DNA of 64,000 nt from Bradyrhizobium iriomotense (GCF_030160715.1 NZ_BSOW01000031.1:61272-125271); one strand, 5' to 3'; counted from the first letter of the stretch, positions 45,810-54,549 are shown. The notes: generated by a model not told the origin, from the sequence alone. Made by a program: numbers and translations.

Positions 45810-46211
45810 ATGAGCTCGAAATTCTCTGCCGCGAACAAATTGGCCGCGAACAAATTGGCGATGTGGCTTGCGGCAGGCGCCGTTCTCGCCATTGGCATGA
45901 CGGCTGCGGCCGACGCCAAGACCAAGCGCACCTATGACGATCGCGGCCGGCCCTATTACGGCGGCAACGGCCCCAACGTCGTCTACCAGCAGGGCCCGCG
46001 CACCCGCATCTATGTCAGCAAGCGCTCCTGGCTCGACGGCGGCACCGAGGTCAATCCCGGCGATCGCAAGTTCACGGACTATGCGTTCCCCTCGCCGTAT
46101 GGGTACCCGACCTTCGCGCGCGAGAACAACAACCGTCCGATCGATCGCCAGCCGCTGAGCACGCCGTCCGATCTCGGCGGCTTCCCGACGGCGTTTCCGC
46201 TGTACTGGTAA
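45810..46211 (+). CDS. Exported hypothetical protein with tandem-duplicated signal region
   Basis: This 133-residue protein has a signal peptide (LAMWLAAGAVLAIGMTAAAD) after an N-terminal region with a duplicated AANKL unit (AANKLAANKLA, from a perfect 15-nt tandem repeat at 45828-45857). The mature part is rich in Gly, Pro, Tyr and Asn (RGRPYYGGNGPNVVYQQGPR, YGYPTFARENNNRPIDRQPL). I chose ATG 45810 with GAAGGGGACG upstream. Function unknown. Confidence 0.75.
   Translation: MSSKFSAANKLAANKLAMWLAAGAVLAIGMTAAADAKTKRTYDDRGRPYYGGNGPNVVYQQGPRTRIYVSKRSWLDGGTEVNPGDRKFTDYAFPSPYGYPTFARENNNRPIDRQPLSTPSDLGGFPTAFPLYW
45828..45857. repeat. Perfect 15-nt tandem duplication
   Basis: GCCGCGAACAAATTG occurs twice in tandem at the start of the exported protein gene, adding five residues before the hydrophobic part of the signal. 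Confidence 0.9.
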
Positions 46212-46230
46212 CGACGGTTTTGCATGAATC

Positions 46231-46265
46231 GAAATGGCCGGGCTCGCGCCCGGCCATTTCGTTTT
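46231..46265 (+). terminator. Intrinsic terminator between the exported protein gene and the acyltransferase gene
   Basis: GAAATGGCCGGGC (46231-46243) and GCCCGGCCATTTC (46248-46260) form a perfect 13-bp stem with a TCGC loop, followed by GTTTTG. It mainly ends the plus-strand gene and lies 16 nt past the stop of the convergent gene. Confidence 0.88.
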
Positions 46266-46281
46266 GTGATGGCTTCCCGCT

Positions 46282-46923
46282 CTACCCGCCAGGCGCAAGC
46301 GCCGGATCGTAGCGCTCGCAAAATTGCTCGAGCGCTTCGGAGCGGAAATCGCCGAGGCGTTCGAAGATGATCTCATCCGGCCAATCCCACCAGGCGATCC
46401 GGCCGAGACTTTCCGCAACAGAATCGGCAAAGCGCTTGCGGATCGGGCGCGCGGGAACGCCTCCGACGATCGTATAGGGCGGTACACTACGGCTGACGAC
46501 CGCGCCCGCGGCGATCACCGCGCCATCGCCAACCGTCACGCCCGGCAGCAGGATCGCGGCATGACCGATCCAGCAATCATTGCCAACGATCACCCGGTCG
46601 CTGCGGCGCTCCGCAAAGAAGTCGCGGTCACGGCTCGCTGTCGCCTCGTAATATTCGGGGCAATAGGTGAAGCGATGCTGGGACGGTCGGTCCATCGGAT
46701 GGTTCGGGGCGCCGATCCGGACCGAATTAGCGATTGCCGTGAACTTCCCGATCACGGCGTCGGCGACCTCGCAATTCTCCCCGAGATAGGAGTAGTCGCC
46801 GAGCGAGGAATACTCGATGCGGGTGTTGGCGAGAATCTCGCAGCGCCGCCCGATCTGCGCCTCACGCTGGCGCACCGTCTCATGGATGATGGTTTCCGCG
46901 ATCTTGGGGCGATGCGCATCCAT
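46282..46923 (-). CDS. Hexapeptide-repeat acyltransferase, possibly phosphonate-type
   Basis: This 213-residue left-handed beta-helix acetyltransferase has many hexapeptide turns (IGKFTAIANSVRIGAPNH, IVGNDCWIGHAAILLPGVTV, VIAAGAVVSRSVPPYTIVGG). The HPMDRPSQHRFTYCPEYY insertion suggests the family annotated as phosphonate-metabolism hexapeptide transferases, but no phn genes are in view, so it might act on another small substrate such as a sugar nucleotide. It is separated from leuB by a repeat. Confidence 0.8.
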   Translation of the reverse strand: MDAHRPKIAETIIHETVRQREAQIGRRCEILANTRIEYSSLGDYSYLGENCEVADAVIGKFTAIANSVRIGAPNHPMDRPSQHRFTYCPEYYEATASRDRDFFAERRSDRVIVGNDCWIGHAAILLPGVTVGDGAVIAAGAVVSRSVPPYTIVGGVPARPIRKRFADSVAESLGRIAWWDWPDEIIFERLGDFRSEALEQFCERYDPALAPGG

Positions 46924-46943
46924 GAATCGGCTCCGGTGAAGTC

Positions 46944-47020
46944 GTAGCCCGGGTAAGCGAAGCGATACCCGGGAACACTGCGCGCAAGGTCCCGGATGTC
47001 GCTTCGCTCATCCGGGCTAC
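46944..47020. repeat. Palindromic repeat, family E (GTAGCCCGGGTAAGCGAAGCG)
   Basis: The left end GTAGCCCGGGTAAGCGAAGC and right end GCTTCGCTCATCCGGGCTAC are inverted; inner arms GATACCCGGG and CCCGGATGTC also pair. Related copies are at 61838-61916 and 13017-13106. Confidence 0.85.
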
Positions 47021-47031
47021 GATTCTTCGCC

Positions 47032-48144
47032 TTACGCGTGCAGCTTCTGCAATTCCTTCAGGATCGCTTCGCCCATCTGCGTGGTCGAGGCGGCGGTGGT
47101 ACCCTCCGACTTGATGTCGGCGGTGCGCAGGCCGCTCGCGAGCACGGCCGCGATCGCGGCGTCGACCTTGTCCGCCAGCGCGCCCATGTCGAAGGAGTAG
47201 CGCAGTGCCATGCCGAAGGACGAGATCATCGCGATCGGGTTGGCGAGGCCCTTGCCGGCGATGTCGGGCGCCGAGCCGTGCACGGGCTCATACAGCGCCT
47301 TGCGCTTCTTGCTCTTCACATCCACTTCGCCGAGCGAGGCCGAGGGCAGCATGCCGAGCGATCCGGTCAGCATCGCCGCGATGTCCGACAGCATGTCGCC
47401 GAACAGATTGTCTGTCACGATGACGTCGAACTGCTTCGGCCATTTCACCAGCATCATGCCGCCGGAATCGGCGAGCTGGTGCTCGAGCGTCACGTCCGGA
47501 TATTCGCGCTTGTGGACCTGGGTCATAACCTCGTTCCAGAGCACGCCCGACTTCATGACGTTGCGCTTCTCCATCGACGTCACCTTGTTCTTGCGCTTCT
47601 TGGCAAGCTCGAAGGCGACGCGGCCGATGCGCTCGATCTCATAGGTGTCGTAAACCTGGGTATCGATGGCGCGCTTCTGGCCGTTGCCGAGATCGGTGAT
47701 GGTCTTGGGCTCGCCGAAATAGACACCGCCGGTGAGCTCGCGCACGATCACGATGTCGAGGCCCTCGATGGCCTCACGCTTCAGGCTCGAAGCGTCGGCG
47801 AGCGCCGGATAGCAGACGGCGGGACGGAGGTTGGCGAACAAAGCGAGATCCTTGCGCAGCCGGAGCAGGCCGGCTTCGGGACGCACCTCATAGGGCACCG
47901 CATCCCACTTCGGACCGCCGACCGCGCCGAAAATGACGGCATCGGCGTCCATGGCCTTGGCCATGTCGCCCTCGGAGATCGACACCTTGTGCGCGTCAAA
48001 GGCGGCGCCGCCGACGAGCCCGGTGTCGGTCTCGAATTTGGCGATCCCTGCCGAATTGAGCCAATCGATCAGCCGCTTCACCTCGCCCATCACTTCGGGG
48101 CCAATGCCGTCACCGGGGAGCAGCAGCAGTTTATGGGTCGCCAT
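47032..48144 (-). CDS. leuB: 3-isopropylmalate dehydrogenase
   Basis: This 370-residue NAD-dependent dehydrogenase completes the leucine isopropylmalate steps with LeuCD. It begins MATHKLLLLPGDGIGPEVMG; VRELTGGVYFGEPK and DNLFGDMLSDIAAMLTGSLG (metal-binding Asp) are diagnostic, with GSAPDIAGKGLANPIA near the C-terminus. I chose ATG 48144 because earlier codons lie in a palindromic repeat. leuA is not in this window. Confidence 0.97.
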   Translation of the reverse strand: MATHKLLLLPGDGIGPEVMGEVKRLIDWLNSAGIAKFETDTGLVGGAAFDAHKVSISEGDMAKAMDADAVIFGAVGGPKWDAVPYEVRPEAGLLRLRKDLALFANLRPAVCYPALADASSLKREAIEGLDIVIVRELTGGVYFGEPKTITDLGNGQKRAIDTQVYDTYEIERIGRVAFELAKKRKNKVTSMEKRNVMKSGVLWNEVMTQVHKREYPDVTLEHQLADSGGMMLVKWPKQFDVIVTDNLFGDMLSDIAAMLTGSLGMLPSASLGEVDVKSKKRKALYEPVHGSAPDIAGKGLANPIAMISSFGMALRYSFDMGALADKVDAAIAAVLASGLRTADIKSEGTTAASTTQMGEAILKELQKLHA

Positions 48145-48166
48145 CGTCGTCACCTCAGATTTTCTC

Positions 48167-48239
48167 GTCATTGCCGGGCTTGACCCGGCAATCCAGCTTT
48201 TTTGAAGGATGGATGCCCGGGTCAAGCCCGGGCATGACG
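48167..48239. repeat. Palindromic repeat, family I (GTCATTGCCGGGCTTGACCCGGC)
   Basis: GTCATTGCCGGGCTTGACCCGGCAATCC at the left and GGATGCCCGGGTCAAGCCCGGGCATGAC at the right pair within and between ends. It overlaps the possible but unlikely upstream extension of leuB. Confidence 0.82.
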
Positions 48240-48361
48240 AATGGGATGAATTTCGGCCGGAGTGCTAGAGCGGCGTTGCGCGCTTGGCAAGACACCATTG
48301 CCGCGGCGCGGCTGTGCAAGGCGGTCGGGGCCTGCCACAATCCGCCTCGCCGGAGTACCCC

Positions 48362-49570
48362 TTGCACGCCCAAGACTACCTTGCTCAAGACCGCCGCCCT
48401 CCACTCGACGCGCACCCCGCGCGGCTGATCCTGATCCTGTCGCTGGCGGCGACGGTCGGGCTCGGCATCGGCCGCTTTGCCTATGCGCTGGTACTGCCGG
48501 ACATGCGGGACAGCCTGAACTGGTCCTACTCGGCCGCCGGCTTCATGAACACCATCAACGCCGTCGGCTACCTCGCGGGCGCCCTGATGGCCTCGCGGCT
48601 GATCAAGCGGGTCGGCTGGTCGGCCGCAATCCGCGGCGGAACGCTGGCTTGCCTCGCGGCCCTGACGGTCTGCGCGCTCACCGGGAACTTCATCGCGCTC
48701 AGCCTGGCGCGGCTGGTGCTGGGCCTGGGCGCGGCGGCCGGCTTCGTCGCCGGCGGCGCGCTGGCCGCCACCATCGCGCAATCGCATCCTGAAAGGGCCA
48801 ATTTCCTGCTCAGCCTGTTCTATGCCGGCCCCGGCATCGGCATCCTCGCCTCAGGGCTGATCGCGCCGTTCACACTGCAGCATTTCGGGCCGGGCTCGTG
48901 GTGGATCGTGTGGTGGGCGCTGACGCTGCTCTCGGCCGCCATGACGATCCCGCTGTTCCTGATCCGCATCGAGAGCAAGGCACGCTTCAGCGAGGCCGGT
49001 CACGGCTCGTTCGCGATCCTCCCCATCCTGATCTATCTCGCCGGCTATTTCCTGTTCGGCGCCGGCTACATTGCCTACATGACCTTCATGATCGCCTACG
49101 TGCGCGACGCCGGCGGCGGGGCAGCCGCTCAAGCGGCGTTCTGGAGCCTGATCGGCGTCAGCGCTTTCGTCACGCCCTGGGTCTGGCGCGGCGTGCTGGC
49201 ACTCGATCGCGGTGGGCTCGCAACCGCGATCATCCTCGGCACCAATGCGCTCGGCGCCAGCCTGCCGATGCTGGGGCATTCGACCGCATGGCTTGCGATC
49301 TCGGCCATCGTGTTCGGTGTCGCCTTCTTCGCGGTGGTCGGCTCGACGACCGCCTTCGTGCGCTTCAACTATCCGCACGAAGTGTGGCCGACCGCGATCG
49401 CGGCGATGACGATCTCGTTCGGCGTCGGCCAGACGCTCGGCCCGATCGTGGTCGGCGCGATCACCGATGCGCTCGGCAGTCTGTCGTATGCGTTGAATGT
49501 CTCGGCCGCGCTGCTTGCGCTTGGTGCGCTCGCAGCGCTGTGCCAGCGGAAGGTAGGGCCGGCCGCATAA
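48362..49570 (+). CDS. MFS transporter, YbfB/YjiJ family
   Basis: This ~402-residue 12-helix major-facilitator transporter has TVGLGIGRFAYALVLPDMRD in TM1 and WSYSAAGFMNTINAVGYLAG in TM2, typical of YbfB/YjiJ. Substrate unknown, possibly an organic acid or small efflux substrate. There is no ATG near the conserved start; TTG 48362 with GGAG 6 nt upstream is my choice, though the frame is open from 48284. It is flanked on both sides by palindromic repeats. Confidence 0.9.
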   Translation: MHAQDYLAQDRRPPLDAHPARLILILSLAATVGLGIGRFAYALVLPDMRDSLNWSYSAAGFMNTINAVGYLAGALMASRLIKRVGWSAAIRGGTLACLAALTVCALTGNFIALSLARLVLGLGAAAGFVAGGALAATIAQSHPERANFLLSLFYAGPGIGILASGLIAPFTLQHFGPGSWWIVWWALTLLSAAMTIPLFLIRIESKARFSEAGHGSFAILPILIYLAGYFLFGAGYIAYMTFMIAYVRDAGGGAAAQAAFWSLIGVSAFVTPWVWRGVLALDRGGLATAIILGTNALGASLPMLGHSTAWLAISAIVFGVAFFAVVGSTTAFVRFNYPHEVWPTAIAAMTISFGVGQTLGPIVVGAITDALGSLSYALNVSAALLALGALAALCQRKVGPAA

Positions 49571-49575
49571 ACGGT

Positions 49576-49702
49576 GTCGTCCCGGCGAAGGCCGGGACCC
49601 ATAACCCCAGGGAGTGGTTTGGCGAGGACTCTTCGTTCGGTACTCCCATCACCCGCAATCGATAGATCACGCGGTATGGGTCCCGGCCTTCGCCGGGACG
49701 AC
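49576..49702. repeat. Palindromic repeat, family B
   Basis: The left end GTCGTCCCGGCGAAGGCC and right end GGCCTTCGCCGGGACGAC are perfect inverted arms. The middle is close to 25292-25430 (GGGAG...GTTTGGCGA, GATAGATCACGCGGTATGGG). It lies between the convergent MFS and molybdoprotein genes. Confidence 0.9.
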
Positions 49703-49709
49703 AATCCAA

Positions 49710-50492
49710 CTAACTCCCACTAAACGAATTGTACCCCTGGTCTTCCCAGTAGCCGCCCTTGTACTCGTTGGTGACTTCCATCGAGACGACGTATTTCGGG
49801 TTCTTGAAGCCGAGCTTTGTCGGCACGCGGATCTTCATGGGGAAGCCGTAAGCGCGCGGCAGAATCTCGTTCGCATATTTGAACGTGATCTGCGTCTGCG
49901 GATGCAGCGCTGAGCGCATGTCGAGGGGCGAGTTGTAGCCGTCCTTGTCGGCGCACTGGAACCAGACATATTTCGCGCGCGTGTCGGCGCCGATCAGCTT
50001 CAGGAAATCGCGCAAGGGTGTGCCGGTCCAGCTTCCGATCGCGCTCCAGCCCTCGACGCAGATATGGCGCGTGATCTGGGTAACCTGCGGGAGTTGGTAC
50101 AGCTCGTCCAGCGTCCATGGTTTCTTGTTGTCGACGAGGCCGCGCACCTCCAGCTTCCAGTCCTTGCCGTCGACCTCGGGGGCCTCATCGAGATCGTAAT
50201 AGGCGTTGAACGGGAAGGGTTTTGTGATCGCGCTCTCCGGAAAAGTCGGCGCCAGCGCGTCCGGATTGAAGATGAAGGCCTGCACGGCGTCGTTGAATTT
50301 CGAGACCGTCTTCAGCATTTCCTCAGCCGACGATGAGTCGACGACATCGCAGCCGGTGAGCAGCGTCAGCGCACCCAAGCTCGCGCCGCCCGTGATGAAG
50401 CGGCGACGGGTCAGGTCCGGCATCACCTTGAGCGAGTCCTTGATCAGGAGACGCTTGTCGACGCCGGGGATCAGGAATGAACGCTTGGCCAT
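49710..50492 (-). CDS. Molybdopterin-dependent oxidoreductase, sulfite oxidase/MsrP-like
   Basis: This 260-residue protein of the sulfite-oxidase fold has an N-terminal Tat signal (DLTRRRFITGGASLGALTLL). The Mo-binding Cys is in RHICVEGWSAIGSWTG, with WKLEVRGLVDNKKPWTL before it. This resembles MsrP (periplasmic methionine sulfoxide reductase) and related subunits, but is shorter than E. coli MsrP (about 330). It is in operon with a cytochrome b (14 nt gap), as MsrP is with MsrQ. I chose ATG 50492 because the upstream frame is unrelated. Confidence 0.9.
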   Translation of the reverse strand: MAKRSFLIPGVDKRLLIKDSLKVMPDLTRRRFITGGASLGALTLLTGCDVVDSSSAEEMLKTVSKFNDAVQAFIFNPDALAPTFPESAITKPFPFNAYYDLDEAPEVDGKDWKLEVRGLVDNKKPWTLDELYQLPQVTQITRHICVEGWSAIGSWTGTPLRDFLKLIGADTRAKYVWFQCADKDGYNSPLDMRSALHPQTQITFKYANEILPRAYGFPMKIRVPTKLGFKNPKYVVSMEVTNEYKGGYWEDQGYNSFSGS

Positions 50493-50506
50493 GATTCTCC
50501 TCCCAC

Positions 50507-51136
50507 TCAGCGACCGATGATCATGGCGCGCAGGCTCTTCGGCACGAGCAGCGCGAGTGCGACGTGAACCACGAGGAAGGCGCAGATCGCGGCCATGCAG
50601 AAGAAGTGGACGTAGCGCGCGGTCGGATAGTCGCCGAACAGCATCACCAGATAATAGAGCTGCACGGGTTTCCACATCGCCAGGCCCGACAGCACGATGA
50701 GCACGCCGACCACGATGATCCCGGCATAGAGCAGGCGCTGCACGTAATTGTAAACGGTGAGATCGTCATGGCCGAGCTTGAAGGTCAGGGCCGCCCTGAC
50801 GTCGTGGAGCACGCCGGACGGCGTAATCGGCAATAGTTTTTTCCGGAAGCGGCCGGTGGCAAGGCCGGTGACGAGATAGGCGAGCCCGTTGATCATCAGG
50901 ATCCACATCGCCGCGAAATGCCAGAGCAGCGCGCCGCCAAGCCAGCCGCCGAGCGTGATGTCGCGGGAGAAGCTGAAGTTGAACAGCGGGGACGCGTTGT
51001 AGATCTGCCAGCCCGACATGATCATCAGGATCATGGCGAACGCGTTGATCCAGTGCATCACCCGCACCCAGGCCGGCTGGATGGACCGGGCCTTGGTGGC
51101 GCTGATGGGAGCGTCGGCTGCGGCTAGGCTCGACAT
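50507..51136 (-). CDS. Cytochrome b/b561-type membrane subunit
   Basis: This 209-residue integral membrane protein has four helices. WVRVMHWINAFAMILMIMSG carries a heme His, and ALLWHFAAMWILMI, LLYAGIIVVGVLIVLSGLAM and YVHFFCMAAICAFLVVHVAL carry others, a di-heme b561-like pattern. It is the likely electron donor to the molybdoprotein encoded 14 nt downstream. It does not look like the ferric-reductase-type MsrQ. I chose ATG 51136 with GAGGACGG upstream. Confidence 0.88.
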   Translation of the reverse strand: MSSLAAADAPISATKARSIQPAWVRVMHWINAFAMILMIMSGWQIYNASPLFNFSFSRDITLGGWLGGALLWHFAAMWILMINGLAYLVTGLATGRFRKKLLPITPSGVLHDVRAALTFKLGHDDLTVYNYVQRLLYAGIIVVGVLIVLSGLAMWKPVQLYYLVMLFGDYPTARYVHFFCMAAICAFLVVHVALALLVPKSLRAMIIGR

Positions 51137-51219
51137 GGTGGTTCCGTCCTCAGAGATCGCGTGACGACGAATATACGCCAGTGGCTTCGGTTTCGTTACG
51201 CCCTCGCATCTATCGATTT

Positions 51220-51236
51220 GATACCCTGGAGGTATC
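51220..51236. promoter_or_regulatory. Short inverted repeat upstream of the cytochrome b gene
   Basis: GATACC (51220-51225) and GGTATC (51231-51236) flank CTGGA. It lies 84-100 nt upstream of the cytochrome b start and just beyond the fasciclin terminator. It might be an operator; no regulator is adjacent. Confidence 0.25.
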
Positions 51237-51243
51237 GCAGTCA

Positions 51244-51275
51244 CAAAAAAGCGAGCCGGGATCCCCGGCTCGCCG
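51244..51275 (-). terminator. Intrinsic terminator after the fasciclin gene
   Basis: GCGAGCCGGG (51251-51260) and CCCGGCTCGC (51264-51273) form a 10-bp stem. On the minus strand it is followed by T6 (A6 at 51245-51250). Confidence 0.92.
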
Positions 51276-51317
51276 TTTCGCGCGTCCTGTTCGGGGATGA
51301 AACAGGGCGGGCCGGTG

Positions 51318-51872
51318 TTACGTCGCCGGCATCAGCACGGTATCGACCACATGGATCACGCCGTTGGACTGGTTGACGTTGGTGATCGTCACCATCGAGG
51401 TGCCGCCCTTGGCGTCGACGATCCAGGTCTTGCCGTCCATCTTCTTGACCGTCAGCTCCTCGCCTTCGGCGGTCTTCAGCTTCTTGCCGTCGGTGAGGTC
51501 GGAAGCCTCGAGCTTGCCGGGCACGACATGATAGGTGAGGATCTTGGTCAGGGTCGCCTTGTTCTCAGGCTTGACCAGAGTGTCGACGGTGCCGGCCGGC
51601 AACTTGCCGAAGGCCGCGTTGGTCGGCGCGAACACCGTGAACGGGCCCTTGCCTTCCAGCGTCTGGACGAGGCCGGCGGCCTTCACCGCGGCCACCAGCG
51701 TGGTGTGGTCCTTGGAGTTGACGGCGTTCTGGACGATGTTCTTGGAGGGGAACATCGCGGCGCCGCCGACCATGACGGTCTTTTCCTCTGCGCGAACTGG
51801 CGCGACGACGGTTGCGGTGATGGCAAGCGCGCTGAAAGCGGCAGCGGCGAGATAGGCAATACGCTTCGACAT
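51318..51872 (-). CDS. Exported fasciclin (FAS1) domain protein
   Basis: This 184-residue protein has a signal peptide (MSKRIAYLAAAAFSALAITA, cleavage near VRAEE) followed by one FAS1 domain: HTTLVAAVKAAGLVQTLEGK, FTVFAPTNAAFGKLP, LTYHVVPGKL and GVIHVVDTVLMP. FAS1 proteins mediate adhesion or surface interactions, and in rhizobia some affect symbiosis; which applies here is unknown. I chose ATG 51872. It ends in a strong terminator. Confidence 0.93.
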   Translation of the reverse strand: MSKRIAYLAAAAFSALAITATVVAPVRAEEKTVMVGGAAMFPSKNIVQNAVNSKDHTTLVAAVKAAGLVQTLEGKGPFTVFAPTNAAFGKLPAGTVDTLVKPENKATLTKILTYHVVPGKLEASDLTDGKKLKTAEGEELTVKKMDGKTWIVDAKGGTSMVTITNVNQSNGVIHVVDTVLMPAT

Positions 51873-52068
51873 GGAGAGTCTCCCAATCATTGGATGAAGT
51901 TCGTTCAACAACGGCGCCTGCGACAGTTTGGCGTGAGGCAGCAGCGCCGTCGTTGGGCCGAACTACGGGAGGTCTTGCGGGGCGGTTTCGGACAATAATT
52001 TATTGTGATGCGTGAAACTTTGGGTGGGGCTGTCCGTGGGAGGGCGGAACAGCGCCATTCACTCAGCC

Positions 52069-52109
52069 GTCGTCCCGGGCTCGCGACTTCGTCGCGCCCC
52101 GGGATGACG
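52069..52109. repeat. Short palindromic repeat, family A-like
   Basis: GTCGTCCCGGGCTCGCGAC and GTCGCGCCCCGGGATGAC pair across a TTC loop. It lies in the 276-nt gap between the fasciclin and SDR genes; the rest of the gap shows nothing clear. Confidence 0.7.
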
Positions 52110-52148
52110 AGGGAGACTGTGGCGCGAGCGAAGCGATTCACTCCCTGC

Positions 52149-52898
52149 TCACAGCGTTTGAATGAAACCGCGATTGTGGGTCGGGCTGATCAGCACCTCG
52201 TTGATACAGACGCGCGGCGGCATGCTCGCGATGAAGGCGATGGTGCGGCCGAGATCTTCGGACTGCAGCATCCTCGCCTGCTCCTCCTCGCTCGGCACGA
52301 CGGGCCGCAACTTCAGGATCGGCGTCGCCACCTCGCCCGGCATCAGGCAGCAGGCGCGGAGCCCATTGACGCATTCGTCCATGTTGAAGGAATGGGTCAG
52401 CGCCAGCACCGCATGTTTGGTCGTGGTGTAGGCCGGGCCCGGCATTTTCGAGACGTGGCGGCCGGCCCAGGACGAGACGTTGATGATGCATCCGTCCTGC
52501 TGTTTGCGCATCGCCGGCAGCACCGCGCGCATGCAATAGAGCACGCCGTTGAGGTTGATCTCGACGAGCTTGTCCCAGCCCTCCAGTTCCAAGTCGTTCC
52601 AGCTTCGCTTGGGAACATTGACGCCGGCGCTGTTGACCAGGAGGTCGATGCGCCCGTGTTTTGTCAGGATCTGATCCGCCGTCCTCTGGACATCGGCGGC
52701 AACGCTGACATCGAGCGGGATCGCCTCCGCCGCCCCGCCGTCTTTGGCGATCTTGGCGGCCACGGTATCCAGCGCGTCCTTGCGCCGGCCGGATACCACC
52801 ACCGTCCAGCCGTCGGCCGCGAGCGCCTCCGCGCCGGCCTCCCCGATCCCGCTGCCGCCGCCGGTGACCCAGGCCACGCGTTTCCCATTTTTTGTCAT
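52149..52898 (-). CDS. SDR family NAD(P)-dependent oxidoreductase
   Basis: This 249-residue short-chain dehydrogenase has the cofactor motif VTGGGSGIGEAG, NSAGVNV, and catalytic Ser-Tyr-Lys in INVSSWAGRH and AYTTTKHAVLAL. The substrate is not apparent. It is divergent from the malonyl-CoA synthetase gene, 87 nt apart, so the two may share regulation, but no shared pathway is proven. GGAGAC upstream of ATG 52898 is a suitable ribosome-binding site. Confidence 0.93.
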   Translation of the reverse strand: MTKNGKRVAWVTGGGSGIGEAGAEALAADGWTVVVSGRRKDALDTVAAKIAKDGGAAEAIPLDVSVAADVQRTADQILTKHGRIDLLVNSAGVNVPKRSWNDLELEGWDKLVEINLNGVLYCMRAVLPAMRKQQDGCIINVSSWAGRHVSKMPGPAYTTTKHAVLALTHSFNMDECVNGLRACCLMPGEVATPILKLRPVVPSEEEQARMLQSEDLGRTIAFIASMPPRVCINEVLISPTHNRGFIQTL

Positions 52899-52985
52899 GC
52901 AAACTGTCTCCGTTGCTTCTTTGGGGCTGTTTTTGCTAATCCAGCCTTCGCTTTTGGCCGGCCTCTGCCGGTGAGGGACTGTTGC

Positions 52986-54515
52986 ATGAACCAAGCTGCC
53001 AACGCCAATCTGTTTTCCCGCCTGTTCGATGACCTCAAGGATCCGACGCGTCTTGCGATCGAGACCCAAGACGGCACCCGCATCAGCTATGGCGAGCTGA
53101 TCGCACGCGCGGGCCAGATGGCGAATGTGCTGGTCGAGCGCGGCGTAAAACCGGGCGACCGTGTCGCGGTGCAGGTCGAAAAATCCGTCGCCAACATCGT
53201 GCTGTATCTCGCAACCGTGCGGGCCGGTGCGGTCTATCTGCCGCTCAACACCGCCTACACGCTGAACGAGCTCGACTACTTCATCACCGACGCCGAGCCG
53301 TCGCTGGTGGTCTGCGATCCCTCCAAGGCCGACGGCATCGCAGGGATTGCCGCCAAGGTGAAGGCCAAGGTCGAGACGCTCGGACCGGACGGCAAGGGCT
53401 CGCTGACGGAAGCGGCCGACAAGGCGAAGAGCGAGTTCGCCACCGTGGCGCGCGCGAATGACGATCTCGCCGCGATCCTCTACACGTCGGGCACCACCGG
53501 CCGCTCCAAGGGCGCGATGCTGTCCCACGACAATCTCGCCTCGAACTCGCTGACGCTGGTCGACTACTGGCGCTTCACCGACAAGGACGTGCTGATCCAC
53601 GCGCTGCCGATCTATCACACCCACGGCCTGTTCGTGGCGACCAACGTGACGCTGTTTTCGCGCGCTGCGATGATCTTCCTGCCAAAACTCGATCCCGATC
53701 TCATCATCAGGCTGATGGCGCGCGCCACGGTGCTGATGGGCGTGCCGACGTTCTATACCCGCCTGCTCCAGAACCCCGCGCTATCGCGCGAAACCACAAA
53801 ACACATGCGTCTCTTCATCTCGGGCTCGGCGCCGCTGCTCGCCGAAACCCATCGCGAATGGTCTGCGCGCACCGGGCATGCCGTGCTCGAGCGCTATGGC
53901 ATGACCGAGACCAACATGAACACGTCGAACCCGTATGACGGCGAGCGCGTGCCCGGCGCGGTCGGCTTTCCCCTCCCCGGCGTCTCCGCGCGCGTCACCG
54001 ATCCCGAGTCCGGCAAGGAGCTGCCGCGCGAGGAGATCGGCATGATCGAGGTGAAGGGCCCGAACGTGTTCAAGGGCTACTGGCGCATGCCGGAGAAGAC
54101 CAAGTCGGAATTCCGGCCCGACGGCTTCTTCATCACCGGCGACCTCGGCAAGATCGACGCCAAGGGCTACGTTCACATCCTCGGCCGCGGCAAGGATCTT
54201 GTGATCTCCGGCGGCTTCAACGTCTACCCGAAGGAAATCGAGAGCGAGATCGACGCCATGCCAGGCGTGATCGAGTCCGCCGTGATCGGTGTGCCGCATG
54301 CCGATTTCGGCGAAGGCGTCACGGCGGTCCTCGTCTGCAACAAGGGCGCCGACGTCAGTGAAGCCTCAGTGCTGAAGGCGCTCGACGGGCGGCTCGCAAA
54401 ATTCAAGATGCCGAAGCGCGTCTTCGTCGTCGACGAGTTGCCACGCAACACCATGGGCAAGGTGCAGAAGAACGTGCTGCGGGATACCTACAAGGATATT
54501 TACGCGAAGAAATAG
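52986..54515 (+). CDS. matB: Malonyl-CoA synthetase
   Basis: This 509-residue AMP-forming acyl-CoA synthetase activates malonate. The AMP-binding motif is ILYTSGTTGRSKGAM; the middle has ALPIYHTHGLFVATN and MLFISGSAPLL-like KHMRLFISGSAPLLAETH, and the C-terminal domain has GRGKDLVISGGFNVYPKEIE and the catalytic Lys in PRNTMGKVQKN. The match to MatB of rhizobia is close in pattern. The frame stays open to 52005 upstream, but homologues begin MNQAANANLFSRLFD. Malonyl-CoA decarboxylase is not nearby. Confidence 0.93.
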   Translation: MNQAANANLFSRLFDDLKDPTRLAIETQDGTRISYGELIARAGQMANVLVERGVKPGDRVAVQVEKSVANIVLYLATVRAGAVYLPLNTAYTLNELDYFITDAEPSLVVCDPSKADGIAGIAAKVKAKVETLGPDGKGSLTEAADKAKSEFATVARANDDLAAILYTSGTTGRSKGAMLSHDNLASNSLTLVDYWRFTDKDVLIHALPIYHTHGLFVATNVTLFSRAAMIFLPKLDPDLIIRLMARATVLMGVPTFYTRLLQNPALSRETTKHMRLFISGSAPLLAETHREWSARTGHAVLERYGMTETNMNTSNPYDGERVPGAVGFPLPGVSARVTDPESGKELPREEIGMIEVKGPNVFKGYWRMPEKTKSEFRPDGFFITGDLGKIDAKGYVHILGRGKDLVISGGFNVYPKEIESEIDAMPGVIESAVIGVPHADFGEGVTAVLVCNKGADVSEASVLKALDGRLAKFKMPKRVFVVDELPRNTMGKVQKNVLRDTYKDIYAKK

Positions 54516-54549
54516 GGGCGCAACGGCAAGGCCGCGCTACATTCTCGCT

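Noticed and set aside
52005..52985. Upstream extension of the matB frame by 327 codons
   Set aside because: It is antisense to the SDR gene and shows no acyl-CoA synthetase similarity. The start at 52986 matches the family.
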